Source: Chitinophaga pinensis DSM 2588 (GTDB taxonomy: Bacteria; Bacteroidota; Bacteroidia; Chitinophagales; Chitinophagaceae). From it: a DNA stretch of 64,000 bases. Shown piece by piece: positions 47,601 to 56,669 of the stretch. Location of the stretch: positions 868,001 to 932,000 of the forward strand of contig NC_013132.1 in the NCBI RefSeq assembly GCF_000024005.1. The letters are read 5' to 3'. Below the pieces are notes generated by a model. The model ran no database searches. It was given only the letters and a program-made list of their open reading frames with translations, and was not told the DNA's origin. Position 1 is the first letter of the stretch. Each line of letters opens with the position of its first letter. A program made the translations under genes and the position numbers.

Positions 47601-49361
47601 AAACAATTGGTGGTTGTAGGTGATAGTAAACAGTTACCGCCAAGTAGTTTCTTTGATTCATTGATGAAGGAAGTAGATGATGAAGAAAACGTAACTGCAG
47701 ATATGCCGAGCATACTGGGTATGTGTGATGCACAGGGTGCTCCGCAGAGAATGTTACGCTGGCATTATCGTAGTCGTCATGAATCGTTGATCACCATGTC
47801 CAATCATGAATTCTACGAGAATAAACTGGTGATCTTCCCGAGTCCGGGTGCAGCACATCAGACGGGGTTAGTTTATCATCATCTGAAAGAAGCGACATAC
47901 GATCGTGGTAAAACAAGAACCAATCAGCAGGAAGCAGACGCGATCACTACAGCGGTAATTGAACATGCAAAACGACATCCTGAAATGAGTTTAGGTGTGG
48001 TTGCTTTCAGTACGGCGCAGATGCAGGCGATACAACAATCGCTTGAAACTGCCAGAAAGAAACTGCCTGAGCTGGAATCATTCTTCAAAGCACATGCGCA
48101 TGAACCATTCTTTGTGAAGAACCTGGAGAATGTGCAGGGGGATGAACGTGATGTAATATTTATTAGCATCGGATATGGTCGTACGCCTGAAGGAACCCTT
48201 AGCCTGGCATTCGGACCACTGAATAACGAAGGCGGAGAGAAGCGACTCAACGTATTGATCACACGTGCGAAACAACGATGTGAAGTATTTACAAACCTGA
48301 CTTCAGATGACATCGATCTGAATAAAACCGAGAGTGAAGGTGTACGTGCATTAAAGAACTTCCTGTATTTCGCACAACATGGTTCTATGCATCGTTCTTA
48401 TACAGATGGATTACCTGCGAATATTCCTTTTGAATCATTGGTGGCCGAACAACTGACCACCGCCGGTTATAATGTAAAGAAACAGATTGGCAGCAAAGGA
48501 TTCTATATTGATCTGGCGATTGCTGATCCGGAACATCCGGGTAAATATACTATGGGTATCATGTGCGATGGCGCTGCTTATCATTCTGCCCGTTCTGCGA
48601 AAGACAGGGATAGATTACGGCAGCAGGTACTGGAAAATATGGGATGGAATATCTATACCGTATGGAGTACTGACTGGTTCCGTCATCCTGTACGTGAATT
48701 GAAAAGACTGATTGCTGCGATTGAAGACGTACGTACAAATCAAGGAGAAAACCAGGAAGCAATAGTGCCTTCAGAAGACTATACAATGCTAAGAGAAGAT
48801 GAGGAAGAAGGGGCAGATGTACCATTATATGAAATGGCAGTACTACCGGAAGAAATCGCATTGAAAGATCTGCATCAGCATCCGGCAGATAAACTGAGAT
48901 CCTGGCTGGAGATGATCGTGCGGGTGGAGAGTCCGGTGCATGTAGAAGAAGCAACGCGTAGAATACTGGATGCCGCAGATGTATCACGTGTAGGGGCCAG
49001 AATTCGTGAAGTATTGAAACAGGCTATTGCAGATGCGGTGGGGAATGATACGGTTGTGGTAAAAGAGGATTTCCTCTGGGATGCAGAGATGGAAAAACCA
49101 TTGATACGCAGCAGGGCGAATCTTCCATCTGCCTCACGGAAGATGACTTATATAGCACCGGAAGAATTAGGAGCAGTTGTAGAGAAAACAGTGCAGGATG
49201 CGGTAGCAATCACTGTAACGGCGGCGATACCTGTTATAGCAAAAACATTGGGCTTTGCACGGGTAACAGAAGATCTGCGGACTGATTTGCAGGAGGCAGT
49301 AGAAAAAGCCCTGGCAGATGGTATCATCTACCAGGACGATGAATGGTTAAAAGTGAAGTAG
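44682..49361 (+). CDS. DUF4011 - superfamily 1 helicase - Vsr-like nuclease - DUF3320 protein (Hhe-like defence candidate)
   Basis: A 1559-residue multidomain protein. The N-terminal DUF4011 region has LDLGLRNPLLNYR. An SF1 helicase follows with Walker A GPPGTGKSQTITNLIANA (near residue 321), Walker B VIFDEASQV (near 954), VVVGDSKQLPPSSFF and late motifs NVQGDERDVIFIS and LNVLITRAKQRCEVFT. Near 1250-1350 is a Vsr/PD-(D/E)xK-like nuclease (FYIDLAIAD, MCDGAAYHSARSAKDRDRLR, GWNIYTVWSTDWF), then DUF3320 (LRSWLEMIVRVESPVHVEEATRRI). I recall this architecture being reported as a single-gene antiphage system named Hhe. Its stop codon abuts that of the VWA gene with no base between. Confidence 0.85.
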   Translation: MKESILIKLEASRRELLDLGLRNPLLNYRLPVSRGVHIEQESITNIYEVLVKQSKAMTFLPKTDVKENKEVAAEVTEPVVLPEPITLPEPEEVVHDTRLQTTETAAALQNRLLNTYYAARTSLEEQGVNILFLTLGMLKWYEKDNGKEARYAPLILIPVSLERSSARERFRLRYTGSDVEMNLSLQTKIKAEFGIILPDMPESEEIAVTDYIQQIDAAINGMDGWEVITDAVELGFFSFGKLMLYHDLDSDGWPADEQPANHPILQSLFGDGFSEGAPEVPEDAFIDTETSAHELHQVVDADGSQLLAMLAVQEGRNLVIQGPPGTGKSQTITNLIANAIGEGKKVLFVAEKMAALEVVKRRLDSIQLGDACLELHSHKANKKELHQELRKTLELRKPAILQLQQEVTLLNDYRKELNDYSIAVNTPVGESGITPQQLMGYLLQLKEQFVDITLPRIAIPDIDSWNALNMQRAEAMAVRIEHRLKETGMPSSLLFWGIGLTVLVPAEQDRLIPVLQKALDTTTTLQHESAIIAGQVGLPMPLNRKNSMDLSFFVQLVSVRPDITGVQLRHPAWLQQKEDIKELLQTGKRLRQLHQAYDAILIPEAWEQQVLEIRQNLLAYGDKWYKFLKGDYNKTNRQLAALCKTAPPDDLPGKLACIDAILEARRLEKQIQEQETLAKELFQQRWQKGQSSWEVLETITNYVTEVHKQISYGTCTAVILDYLEKNEPVEVAKRYYDTLLRALQQQGAAIDAVIAAFAFNEQRRFRDVTPLLQRPYEEQIVLMQSWIDGLPDIHHAISWNNLADTAKTEGLQVLTEAVAYWPEAVIALKGALRKTWYEYLWEKALMTHASIRKFERSSHEAAVKQFVKLDTLNLQYNRARAALKHYDGIPPLEAGGQVNVLRTEFNKKARHMPIRKLVQAAGLAIQAIKPVFMMSPLSIANFLPPGSLQFDLVIFDEASQVRPVDALGALLRGKQLVVVGDSKQLPPSSFFDSLMKEVDDEENVTADMPSILGMCDAQGAPQRMLRWHYRSRHESLITMSNHEFYENKLVIFPSPGAAHQTGLVYHHLKEATYDRGKTRTNQQEADAITTAVIEHAKRHPEMSLGVVAFSTAQMQAIQQSLETARKKLPELESFFKAHAHEPFFVKNLENVQGDERDVIFISIGYGRTPEGTLSLAFGPLNNEGGEKRLNVLITRAKQRCEVFTNLTSDDIDLNKTESEGVRALKNFLYFAQHGSMHRSYTDGLPANIPFESLVAEQLTTAGYNVKKQIGSKGFYIDLAIADPEHPGKYTMGIMCDGAAYHSARSAKDRDRLRQQVLENMGWNIYTVWSTDWFRHPVRELKRLIAAIEDVRTNQGENQEAIVPSEDYTMLREDEEEGADVPLYEMAVLPEEIALKDLHQHPADKLRSWLEMIVRVESPVHVEEATRRILDAADVSRVGARIREVLKQAIADAVGNDTVVVKEDFLWDAEMEKPLIRSRANLPSASRKMTYIAPEELGAVVEKTVQDAVAITVTAAIPVIAKTLGFARVTEDLRTDLQEAVEKALADGIIYQDDEWLKVK

Positions 49362-50492
49362 TTATTTCTTTAGTATAAAATCTTCTCTGGCTGCCCAGTT
49401 GTTGATATCCTGTTTACTCAACGCAGCAGCCATCAGATCAGGAAATTTATCGGGCGTACAGGCAAACACCGGAATACCCAGATTGGACAGAAATTGTGCA
49501 TTACCGTGATCATAAGCCGGAGCACCATCATCGTTCAAAGCAAGTAATACGATGACCTGTACGCCCGCTGCTGTTAATTCAGTTGCACGTTTACGCATCT
49601 TGTCGTCACTACCTCCCTCAAACAGATCAGTGATCAGTACCAATACAGTATCTGCCGGACGGGTAATGATCTGCTGACAATAGGAGAGTGCCGCCTGTAT
49701 ATCTGTACCGCCACCTAGTTGTACACCAAATAAAAGATCAACAGGATCTTTCAGTTCTTCTGTTAGATCAGCAACAGCAGTATCAAATACCACCATACGT
49801 GTTTTTATCGCAGGTATGGAAGCCATCACAGAACCGAAGATACCGGAATAGACGACAGAAGAACCCATCGATCCACTCTGATCAAGACAAAGTACTACAT
49901 CTTTCAGTGAAGTAGTCCTACGACCATAACCGATACGCGTTTCAGGAATAATCGTTTTATACTCCGGTTGATAGTGCTGTAGATTTTTAAGGATCGTCGC
50001 GTGCCAGTTGATCTCATTATGACGGGGCCTTCTGTTACGGATACTTCTGTGCAAACTACCCGTAATCGCTTGTAATGTAGGTTGTGTCAGCTTTTTCAGC
50101 AGTTCATCCACTACCCGTTTTACAACCTGTCTTGCCGTATCACGCGTCTTATCAGGAATGGCATGTTTCAGTGTCAATAATGTAGCCACCAGATGTACAT
50201 CCGGTTCTACATTTTCCAGCATTTCCTTTTCAAACAACATCTGTGTAATGTTCAGACGTTGTAAGGCATCACGTTGCATAATCTGTACAACAGATGCCGG
50301 AAAGAAGGTACGGATATCGCCCAGCCAGCGGCTGACATTAGGAGAAGATGCACCAAGGCCTCCTTTCTTTTCGCTGTCATACAGTGCTTCCAGTGTTTTA
50401 TCCATCTGTAGCTCTGTGCCGCTGAGTGAATAGCCGGTACCGTCCGATTCATTACCACCGAGTACCAGCCGCCATTTATTTAAATCATCCAT
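49362..50492 (-). CDS. von Willebrand factor A domain protein
   Basis: A 376-residue protein with a helical N-terminal part and a C-terminal VWA domain. The metal-ion-dependent adhesion site is intact: CLDQSGSMGSS (Asp204, Ser206, Ser208), GGGTDIQ and ITDLFEGG. It has no signal peptide, so it is cytoplasmic. It is the last gene of the five-gene run, 7 bp after the DUF5682 gene. VWA proteins beside MoxR ATPases usually work as a pair, the VWA part acting as adaptor for AAA+-driven remodelling. Confidence 0.88.
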   Translation of the reverse strand: MDDLNKWRLVLGGNESDGTGYSLSGTELQMDKTLEALYDSEKKGGLGASSPNVSRWLGDIRTFFPASVVQIMQRDALQRLNITQMLFEKEMLENVEPDVHLVATLLTLKHAIPDKTRDTARQVVKRVVDELLKKLTQPTLQAITGSLHRSIRNRRPRHNEINWHATILKNLQHYQPEYKTIIPETRIGYGRRTTSLKDVVLCLDQSGSMGSSVVYSGIFGSVMASIPAIKTRMVVFDTAVADLTEELKDPVDLLFGVQLGGGTDIQAALSYCQQIITRPADTVLVLITDLFEGGSDDKMRKRATELTAAGVQVIVLLALNDDGAPAYDHGNAQFLSNLGIPVFACTPDKFPDLMAAALSKQDINNWAAREDFILKK

Positions 50493-50499
50493 ATCAATA

Positions 50500-52743
50500 T
50501 TATTTAACGCCTAACATTTGCAGCACGACAGGAATACCTTTCATTGCTCTTGTGGCATCGATGTTTTCCATCGTGTGCTGGGATACACCGGTAGTACCAC
50601 TGACACCACCTTTTGCTTTTTCTCCCAGCTTTCTTCTTTCTGCTTTTGTAAAACCGGAGAAGGTTCTGCGTAACAATGGAAGCAGTTGTTTGAACGCATC
50701 TTCTTCCAGTTGATGCATCCAGTTATATACTACTGTCCAGAGATCATTGTCTACCAGCAATAATGTGCCGCTGCCTTTCAGAAAACCTTCCAGCCAGGCA
50801 GCCGCAATAGCAGGTGCCGTAGCTGCCGACATCGCATAACTGAATACTTTTACCAGGTCATTACCTGAAAGCTGTCTGTGATCGGCCAGTAATCTTGTAG
50901 CATAACCACCGATAACAGGAGCGGAGCTGTCATTGCGTGCGATGTAAGAGATGGTCTGTTGCCATTGCGTAGTCAGTTCAGGATCCTGTAATATGAGCAG
51001 GGCATCATTCATATTATAGATCAACTCCAGTAATTCTGCAGCTGCATCATCAGCAATACCGATACAGGCAGCAGGTAAACTGACGCAGATACGTGTGATC
51101 ATACCCGCTACAATACCGTCAACCAGTGTCGCATCTGTTTTCCGCACGTTACCATAACGGCTGATCTGTACCAGGCCCGGAATAACCGTCATCAGTTGCA
51201 TCACATCACCGGTAGCAGCAGCCAGGTTATTCACCTGTTGTACGAGAGCTTCTATTGCATCATGCAGTTCCGCGGGAATAGCTGTTTCCAGCAGCGTACA
51301 GACTTCTTTTAAAGAGGTCGCTGTTTTTGCCTGATGTTGTACATATTTAGAGGCGGCTTCTTCTACCGTATTCCCCCAGCTTCCCTTCTCAATGATATCA
51401 ATTGAGAATCCGGGATCCCATTGTAAACGCCATTGCTCTTTAAAGGTACCTTTACCCGAAGGTCCGTAACGATGTCCCCAGCGGATGTCCAGCATCTCCA
51501 TACGATGCAGCAGGATACTACGTTCAAGATCAGTATCCTTACGGAGATCGAGTACATAGTCTTTATAATCAGCTGTTTGTGGCAGCCTTAATTTCTTTTG
51601 CAGTTTTTCGATATCCGTCTGTAATGGCGGACGAGGAATATCCGTAGGAACTTCTCCTATCTTATCACTAACAATCAGTTCTTCATTGATCAGTTGTAAG
51701 AGAATATCTTCTCCGTTACAGAGTACGCTGAGTGTTGCTTCATTCAGTTCTTCCAGACCAGCTTTAGGTAATCCTCTCAATGCAGTAAGCGCATTGGCCA
51801 GTCGCACCGCTTCCATTACGTGCGCTACAGAAATATCTTTCTGCTGTTCACGGAAAAGGCGGGCTACTCTTGACATCCAACGGGTACCGTCGTCATCATG
51901 ATAACGCCAGTTATGTTCGTACCATCCGGGAGAATTGATACCGGCGCCATATCCGCTGTTATAACTGAGACGGTTGTATGTCCAGGGTATCCAGGTTGTA
52001 GCTACTTTGACTTTCGGCAAGCCTTTAAGCAGTTCATTATCATCTTTAGCCTTACCCATATTCAGCAGGGCAGGCGTATGCCAGGCGCCGCATACGACGG
52101 CGATTTCTGTATACATTTCCCTTTCCGCCTGACGGATAGTTTTACGCATATGCGCTTCACGCAGTTGTTCTTCACGGTCGTAAGGCAGATGCAGATCCTG
52201 CCGGAGCGCCTGCATACCTTCAGCAACAGCAGTAAATACAGCTTCCGGATCCTGCCTGTATTCGAACATATGTTCCCACCATTTCTCTTCATCTGCAAAA
52301 CCAGCTGCACCTGCGAGATAGGCAACAGGGTTTCTTCGTACGATATTCGTATCAGGAATATAAGGCGCCAGACTATTGTTAAGCGAAGGGGCTTCCGCTT
52401 CTGGTTTTGGCGCTTTCTCTGCTTTCAGTTCAAACTGATGTGCCATAGGCAGATCCATGAACCGAACAGGAATATTATTCCTGCGGGCATAAAGAATAGC
52501 TTGCCATTCAGGAGAGAATTCAGCAAACGGATAGAATACTGCTTTCTGCGGTGCATCAGGCTGATAAGCCAGGATAGCCACAGGTGGTTTCAGCAGATCA
52601 TTACTAACCCATTCCAGAATGCTGTCAGCTTCCGGTGGCCCTTCCACCAGTACGATATCAGGTTTAACTTTTTCAAGATATTCCTTCACATGTCTGGCAG
52701 AGCCGGGTCCGTGATGTCGAATGCCCAGTATGTGTGTTGACAT
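50500..52743 (-). CDS. DUF5682 family protein with EreA/ChaN/TraB-like motifs
   Basis: A 747-residue cytoplasmic protein. The N-terminal 300 residues carry motifs seen across the TIKI/TraB/EreA/ChaN superfamily of putative metallohydrolases: GIRHHGPGS at residues 7-15, VLVEGPPEAD with Glu34, IPVRFMDLP, and VVCGAWHTPAL near residue 220. The C-terminal half is helical and unassigned. Enzymatic activity is an inference from these motifs. It is 9 bp after the MoxR gene and 7 bp before the VWA gene, so the three are surely coexpressed. Confidence 0.75.
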   Translation of the reverse strand: MSTHILGIRHHGPGSARHVKEYLEKVKPDIVLVEGPPEADSILEWVSNDLLKPPVAILAYQPDAPQKAVFYPFAEFSPEWQAILYARRNNIPVRFMDLPMAHQFELKAEKAPKPEAEAPSLNNSLAPYIPDTNIVRRNPVAYLAGAAGFADEEKWWEHMFEYRQDPEAVFTAVAEGMQALRQDLHLPYDREEQLREAHMRKTIRQAEREMYTEIAVVCGAWHTPALLNMGKAKDDNELLKGLPKVKVATTWIPWTYNRLSYNSGYGAGINSPGWYEHNWRYHDDDGTRWMSRVARLFREQQKDISVAHVMEAVRLANALTALRGLPKAGLEELNEATLSVLCNGEDILLQLINEELIVSDKIGEVPTDIPRPPLQTDIEKLQKKLRLPQTADYKDYVLDLRKDTDLERSILLHRMEMLDIRWGHRYGPSGKGTFKEQWRLQWDPGFSIDIIEKGSWGNTVEEAASKYVQHQAKTATSLKEVCTLLETAIPAELHDAIEALVQQVNNLAAATGDVMQLMTVIPGLVQISRYGNVRKTDATLVDGIVAGMITRICVSLPAACIGIADDAAAELLELIYNMNDALLILQDPELTTQWQQTISYIARNDSSAPVIGGYATRLLADHRQLSGNDLVKVFSYAMSAATAPAIAAAWLEGFLKGSGTLLLVDNDLWTVVYNWMHQLEEDAFKQLLPLLRRTFSGFTKAERRKLGEKAKGGVSGTTGVSQHTMENIDATRAMKGIPVVLQMLGVK

Positions 52744-52752
52744 ATGAATTGT

Positions 52753-53829
52753 TTATAGGTCGCGGCAGGCGCGGTAAATATCTTTCCAGTCTTCTCTTGT
52801 TTTTACGACAGTCTCCAGGTATTCCTGCCATACCAGTTTATCCTGTACAGGATCTTTCAGTACAGCACCGATAATGCCCGCAGCCAGATCAGCTGCTTTC
52901 AGCTGACCATCGCCGAAGTAAGCAGCCATAGCCAGACCATTATTCACTACAGAAATTGCCTCTGCTGTACTCAATGTACCGGAAGGCGCTTTGATCTTTG
53001 TTTTGCCATCCACGGTCACACCATTTCTCAGTTCACGGAAAATGGTCACAATACGACGGATCTCTTCCAGTGCAGGTTTCTCTGCCGGCAGGTCCATCAC
53101 TTTCTCATAGCTTTCCACACGACGACGTACGATATCTATTTCTTCTTCCATGGAGTCAGGTACAGGTAGAATAACCGTATTAAAACGGCGTTTCAGGGCA
53201 CTGGAAAGATCGTTTACACCCTTATCCCTGTTATTGGCTGTCGCGATGATATTAAACCCTTTCTGTGCCATTACAGCGGTATTCAGTTCTGGTACCGGCA
53301 ATGTCTTTTCGGATAAAATAGTGATCAGCGTATCCTGTACATCCGCACTGATACGGGTCAGCTCTTCAATTCTGACAATCTTACCAGTCTGCATACCACG
53401 CATCACCGGTGTTTCCACCAATGCTTTTTCAGAAGGTCCTTCTGCCAGTAAGCGGGCGTAGTTCCAGCCATAACGGATGGCTTCTTCACCGGTACCTGCG
53501 GTACCCTGTACGATCATAGTAGAATCTCCGCTGATAGCAGCCGCCAGGTGTTCGCTTACCCAGCTTTTTGCAGTACCTGGCAGACCGTATAATAACAGCG
53601 CTCTGTCTGTAGTCAATGTAGCTACCGCAATCTCTATCAGTCTGCGGTTACCGATATATTTAGGCTGTATTTCAAATCCGTTTTTCAGGGTACCGCCCAT
53701 CAGGTAAGTCACAACAGACTGCGGCGACAGTATCCAGTTGTAAGGACGTTTTTCATTGTCCTGTTTTTTCAGCTCTTCCAGTTCTTCAAGGAACAATTGT
53801 TCTGCATGTTGACGTAATACGTTGGACAT
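52753..53829 (-). CDS. MoxR-type AAA+ ATPase
   Basis: A 358-residue AAA+ ATPase of the MoxR group. Walker A is YGLPGTAKSW (residues 81-90), Walker B is in IVRIEELTRISADVQDTLI with an RIEELTR form in place of the usual DEiNR, sensor 1 is IIATANNRDKGVNDLSSALKRRF, and a helical lid follows. MoxR proteins use ATP to remodel partner proteins, typically with a VWA protein encoded nearby, as here two genes downstream. It is preceded by the DUF5691 gene (42 bp). Confidence 0.9.
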   Translation of the reverse strand: MSNVLRQHAEQLFLEELEELKKQDNEKRPYNWILSPQSVVTYLMGGTLKNGFEIQPKYIGNRRLIEIAVATLTTDRALLLYGLPGTAKSWVSEHLAAAISGDSTMIVQGTAGTGEEAIRYGWNYARLLAEGPSEKALVETPVMRGMQTGKIVRIEELTRISADVQDTLITILSEKTLPVPELNTAVMAQKGFNIIATANNRDKGVNDLSSALKRRFNTVILPVPDSMEEEIDIVRRRVESYEKVMDLPAEKPALEEIRRIVTIFRELRNGVTVDGKTKIKAPSGTLSTAEAISVVNNGLAMAAYFGDGQLKAADLAAGIIGAVLKDPVQDKLVWQEYLETVVKTREDWKDIYRACRDL

Positions 53830-53871
53830 CTTTATATGCTTGAAAAGGTGATTGTTTTGTGTTGAATGCGT

Positions 53872-55320
53872 TTATTTGAATGCGTTGGCGATCTGTACTT
53901 TGCAGGAGATCAGTTTGCGTATATGATCGCTGGTATTGCGCCATGTACCGTGATAAGCGGGTTCCTCCGGTGTCAGTTTATCCAGTTCATCTGTAATAGC
54001 CGGAGGGAGTTGTAACACGTGCTTATCAAAGAAATTGCGGGTGTACTGATAAGGGTTACGCGCCATCCATTTGAGTACTTCGCCGGTAAGGTTAAGTCCC
54101 CATTCTTCCGTGCGGTTACTGAGATAATTAATCACATCCTGCGGATAGGCAGGAAACAGGCGCAAGGCATATTCCTCCTGTTCGGCAGCAGGTAATAAAG
54201 GAATGACGTCGGGATAAAAAGTGGTACTGGTGGCTAATAATAAACGGAGCCAGGCAGCATCTTTAAAACGACCCGCAGCAAGTATCAATGCAGGAATAAA
54301 CCGTTTACCGAGATCATCATTCTGAAAGAGCGTAATGACTTCTTCCTTATCCGCACTGAAGTGTGATTCCCACCAGGAGGGAGGAACACTTCCTACCAGC
54401 TGAAAAAGGATATAGGCTTCTTCACTGAGATGTTTTTCATTACTCAATGTTGCGATACCAGAATCAATAATGATCTTATCCAGGGGTAATTGCAGTGAGA
54501 TTTGCAGTGATTGCTTAGCACCACGTGAAACGGCCTGTTGCAATATCTGCCAGTAGGTCTGCACGATAAATGAAGCAGGGATCTGTTTCAGCAATGCCCA
54601 TATTTCATCCTTTACTTTCTGGTTTTTCTCCTGTAAAGATTCTAACCAGCGCAAATCATCCTCGCCGATGTTGGTACGCATGATCTTCAGGAATTCTGTT
54701 CTGGCAGAAGTATTTTCCTGTGTCCATGTCTGCATCAGCCATTCCCGTCCTGTACCCGGATAGGATTGACGCATTTCCTGTAATACTTGTCTGCGGTCTT
54801 CTGCACTGCCTGTTTGCCAGCGATCTTCGTTGCTGAGCGCAAAAGGAAATTGCCAGTCCGCATTCATATTACTTAACCACTGACCACGTTTTCCACATAC
54901 TGCCATTGTCAGGTGACGAATGCGTTTCTGAGAAACAGCGGTTTCCAGTAATACCGGTATATATTCCGGTACTACGATCCGGCCTTTATCATAACATGCT
55001 TCCAGCCAGTAATTGACCAGTGGCAGGAGATCCATATCAAGCGCATCCTGTAATGCGTAGATAGCCGCTTTGTTGCAATAGGGTTTCTCTTCAGGCGGTG
55101 CTGCGGACAAAGGAACGCCGCTGTTCTGTTCCGCACTGACGCCACTCTGACGATAATTCAGTACGACCGCTGCGATGTGCAGAAACTGTGTTTCCGCATC
55201 GAGTGATCGGTCCTCCATGATAGTAGCGGCAACAGTCGCTAGGTCTGTCGGGAGTTCCGCAGGAGACAACTGTTTTTTGCCTGTACCCAGGAGGGCTGTA
55301 TTAATGATATTATTCCACAT
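53872..55320 (-). CDS. DUF5691 family protein
   Basis: A 482-residue, mostly helical cytoplasmic protein beginning MWNNIINTALLGTGKKQL, the usual opening of DUF5691 proteins. Regular helical pairs rich in Leu and Trp suggest a HEAT-like solenoid scaffold (inference). No catalytic motif is seen. It starts 5 bp after the SWIM gene stop and always seems, in my recollection, to travel with SWIM, MoxR, DUF5682 and VWA genes. Confidence 0.7.
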   Translation of the reverse strand: MWNNIINTALLGTGKKQLSPAELPTDLATVAATIMEDRSLDAETQFLHIAAVVLNYRQSGVSAEQNSGVPLSAAPPEEKPYCNKAAIYALQDALDMDLLPLVNYWLEACYDKGRIVVPEYIPVLLETAVSQKRIRHLTMAVCGKRGQWLSNMNADWQFPFALSNEDRWQTGSAEDRRQVLQEMRQSYPGTGREWLMQTWTQENTSARTEFLKIMRTNIGEDDLRWLESLQEKNQKVKDEIWALLKQIPASFIVQTYWQILQQAVSRGAKQSLQISLQLPLDKIIIDSGIATLSNEKHLSEEAYILFQLVGSVPPSWWESHFSADKEEVITLFQNDDLGKRFIPALILAAGRFKDAAWLRLLLATSTTFYPDVIPLLPAAEQEEYALRLFPAYPQDVINYLSNRTEEWGLNLTGEVLKWMARNPYQYTRNFFDKHVLQLPPAITDELDKLTPEEPAYHGTWRNTSDHIRKLISCKVQIANAFK

Positions 55321-55325
55321 GTCCC

Positions 55326-56630
55326 TTATAACAATTTATAGACGCCGTCGTGCCAGACGCCCAGGGGTTCATATTCCTGTTCCTTACCCAGCAATGCCAT
55401 ATCCAATGGTTGACCACCACTGAGGGAGAGCAGTTTCCAGATATTACGGAAACCGTCTATCACAGGCATGATCTGATCGTTGCTGTCTTTCAGCCACCAT
55501 TTCATATTGTGCTGAACAGGCGTTAGCTGTTGTACAATATAAGGGCGTTCGCTGCGGACAGGCATCTTCTCTACCAGTAAAGTTTCTGCGGCTGTTAGTT
55601 CCTGCCAGCCGGGAAGACCATAGGTATCCTGGAGATTGTTGTTGGTAACAGGTTCTTTGATCAGCGCCCTCAACGGAATCTCGGAAGGATAGAACACCAG
55701 TTCTGCTTCGATAGACATACCTGCCGTTAACAGCAGTTGTGGTCTGGACATACCTCTTGCATAGAACTGGAGTACCAGTGCCGGCTGATAGGAATGAAGG
55801 CCATAAAGCCAGTATTTCTCGGTGGTAAGATTATCTTCTTCGGTGACTTGTTTGTTGAGAATCAGCCAGGTATCTTTTGTGCCCTTCTCTTGTCGCAAAG
55901 CTTCCTGACTTTGCGTGAATCCGACAAGGGTGCGAAGCTCCTGTTGTAACAGGGTAGGAAGTGTTTCTCCCTGTCTGAAACCCTGGATAACGAGATAAAT
56001 ACGGAGCAATTGTTCCATGAAGGTATGTTGCCAGCCTTCACTATAGAAATTGATCTCTGAGAGGCCACGTACCATCGCCGCCAATCCGGGCGCCTGTGCA
56101 TCCACCATACGGCGGGCCATGGTTTCCCAGTAGGAGGCGCCTTTTTCCGGTAATTGCAGCAGGCCGTTACGGATGATATCTTTCATCCAGAGCAGCAGTT
56201 CGTGGATACCATCTTCCACTTTCTGCTGACGGGCCAGTTGCCGTTTATCGCGGGCAGCTTCGTCTACCGGTTTTTCTTCTTTTTCCTGTTTCTTGATTTC
56301 TTTGCCGGCTCTTTTTTCCAGCCATTCACTGACCCAGGAAGGAGGCGTGTTGTCAGTGAAGGTAGCGGACTCACGGGCATACAGCAACATGAGGCCAATA
56401 CCATGTTTGCACGGAAATTTGCGGCTCGGACAACTACATTTGAAAGCGGTTCCGGCGAGGTCTATCTGGGTTTGATACGGTTTGCTGCCACTCCCCTGGC
56501 ATTCTCCCCACAAGGCATGTTCATTCGCCCCTTTACTCACCCATTTTGCTGCACCAGCCAGGGCCTTTCCGGCTTTCCTGGAAGCTTCGTCCGGTGCTAA
56601 GGAAAGCACCTGTTCTTCTGTTAGGAGCAA
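55326..56630 (-). CDS. SWIM zinc-finger protein
   Basis: A 434-residue protein with an N-terminal SWIM domain: FKCSCPSRKFPCKHG supplies the CxCxnCxH ligands (Cys65, Cys67, Cys74, His76). A Lys/Glu-rich linker near residues 100-135 (GKEIKKQEKEEKPVDEAARD) leads to a helical C-terminal part with no assigned domain. SWIM domains bind DNA or proteins. It opens the five-gene run, 39 bp after a small membrane protein gene, and may act as its recognition subunit (inference). Confidence 0.85.
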   Translation of the reverse strand: MLLTEEQVLSLAPDEASRKAGKALAGAAKWVSKGANEHALWGECQGSGSKPYQTQIDLAGTAFKCSCPSRKFPCKHGIGLMLLYARESATFTDNTPPSWVSEWLEKRAGKEIKKQEKEEKPVDEAARDKRQLARQQKVEDGIHELLLWMKDIIRNGLLQLPEKGASYWETMARRMVDAQAPGLAAMVRGLSEINFYSEGWQHTFMEQLLRIYLVIQGFRQGETLPTLLQQELRTLVGFTQSQEALRQEKGTKDTWLILNKQVTEEDNLTTEKYWLYGLHSYQPALVLQFYARGMSRPQLLLTAGMSIEAELVFYPSEIPLRALIKEPVTNNNLQDTYGLPGWQELTAAETLLVEKMPVRSERPYIVQQLTPVQHNMKWWLKDSNDQIMPVIDGFRNIWKLLSLSGGQPLDMALLGKEQEYEPLGVWHDGVYKLL

Positions 56631-56669
56631 TGGATATAAGATTTAAAAAGTATTGTATTACAAACAATG

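Noticed and set aside
53944..54030. Possible fourth parS (CACGTG near 54017)
   Set aside because: Only the CACGTG core matches; the flanking TGTT and AACA half-sites are absent.
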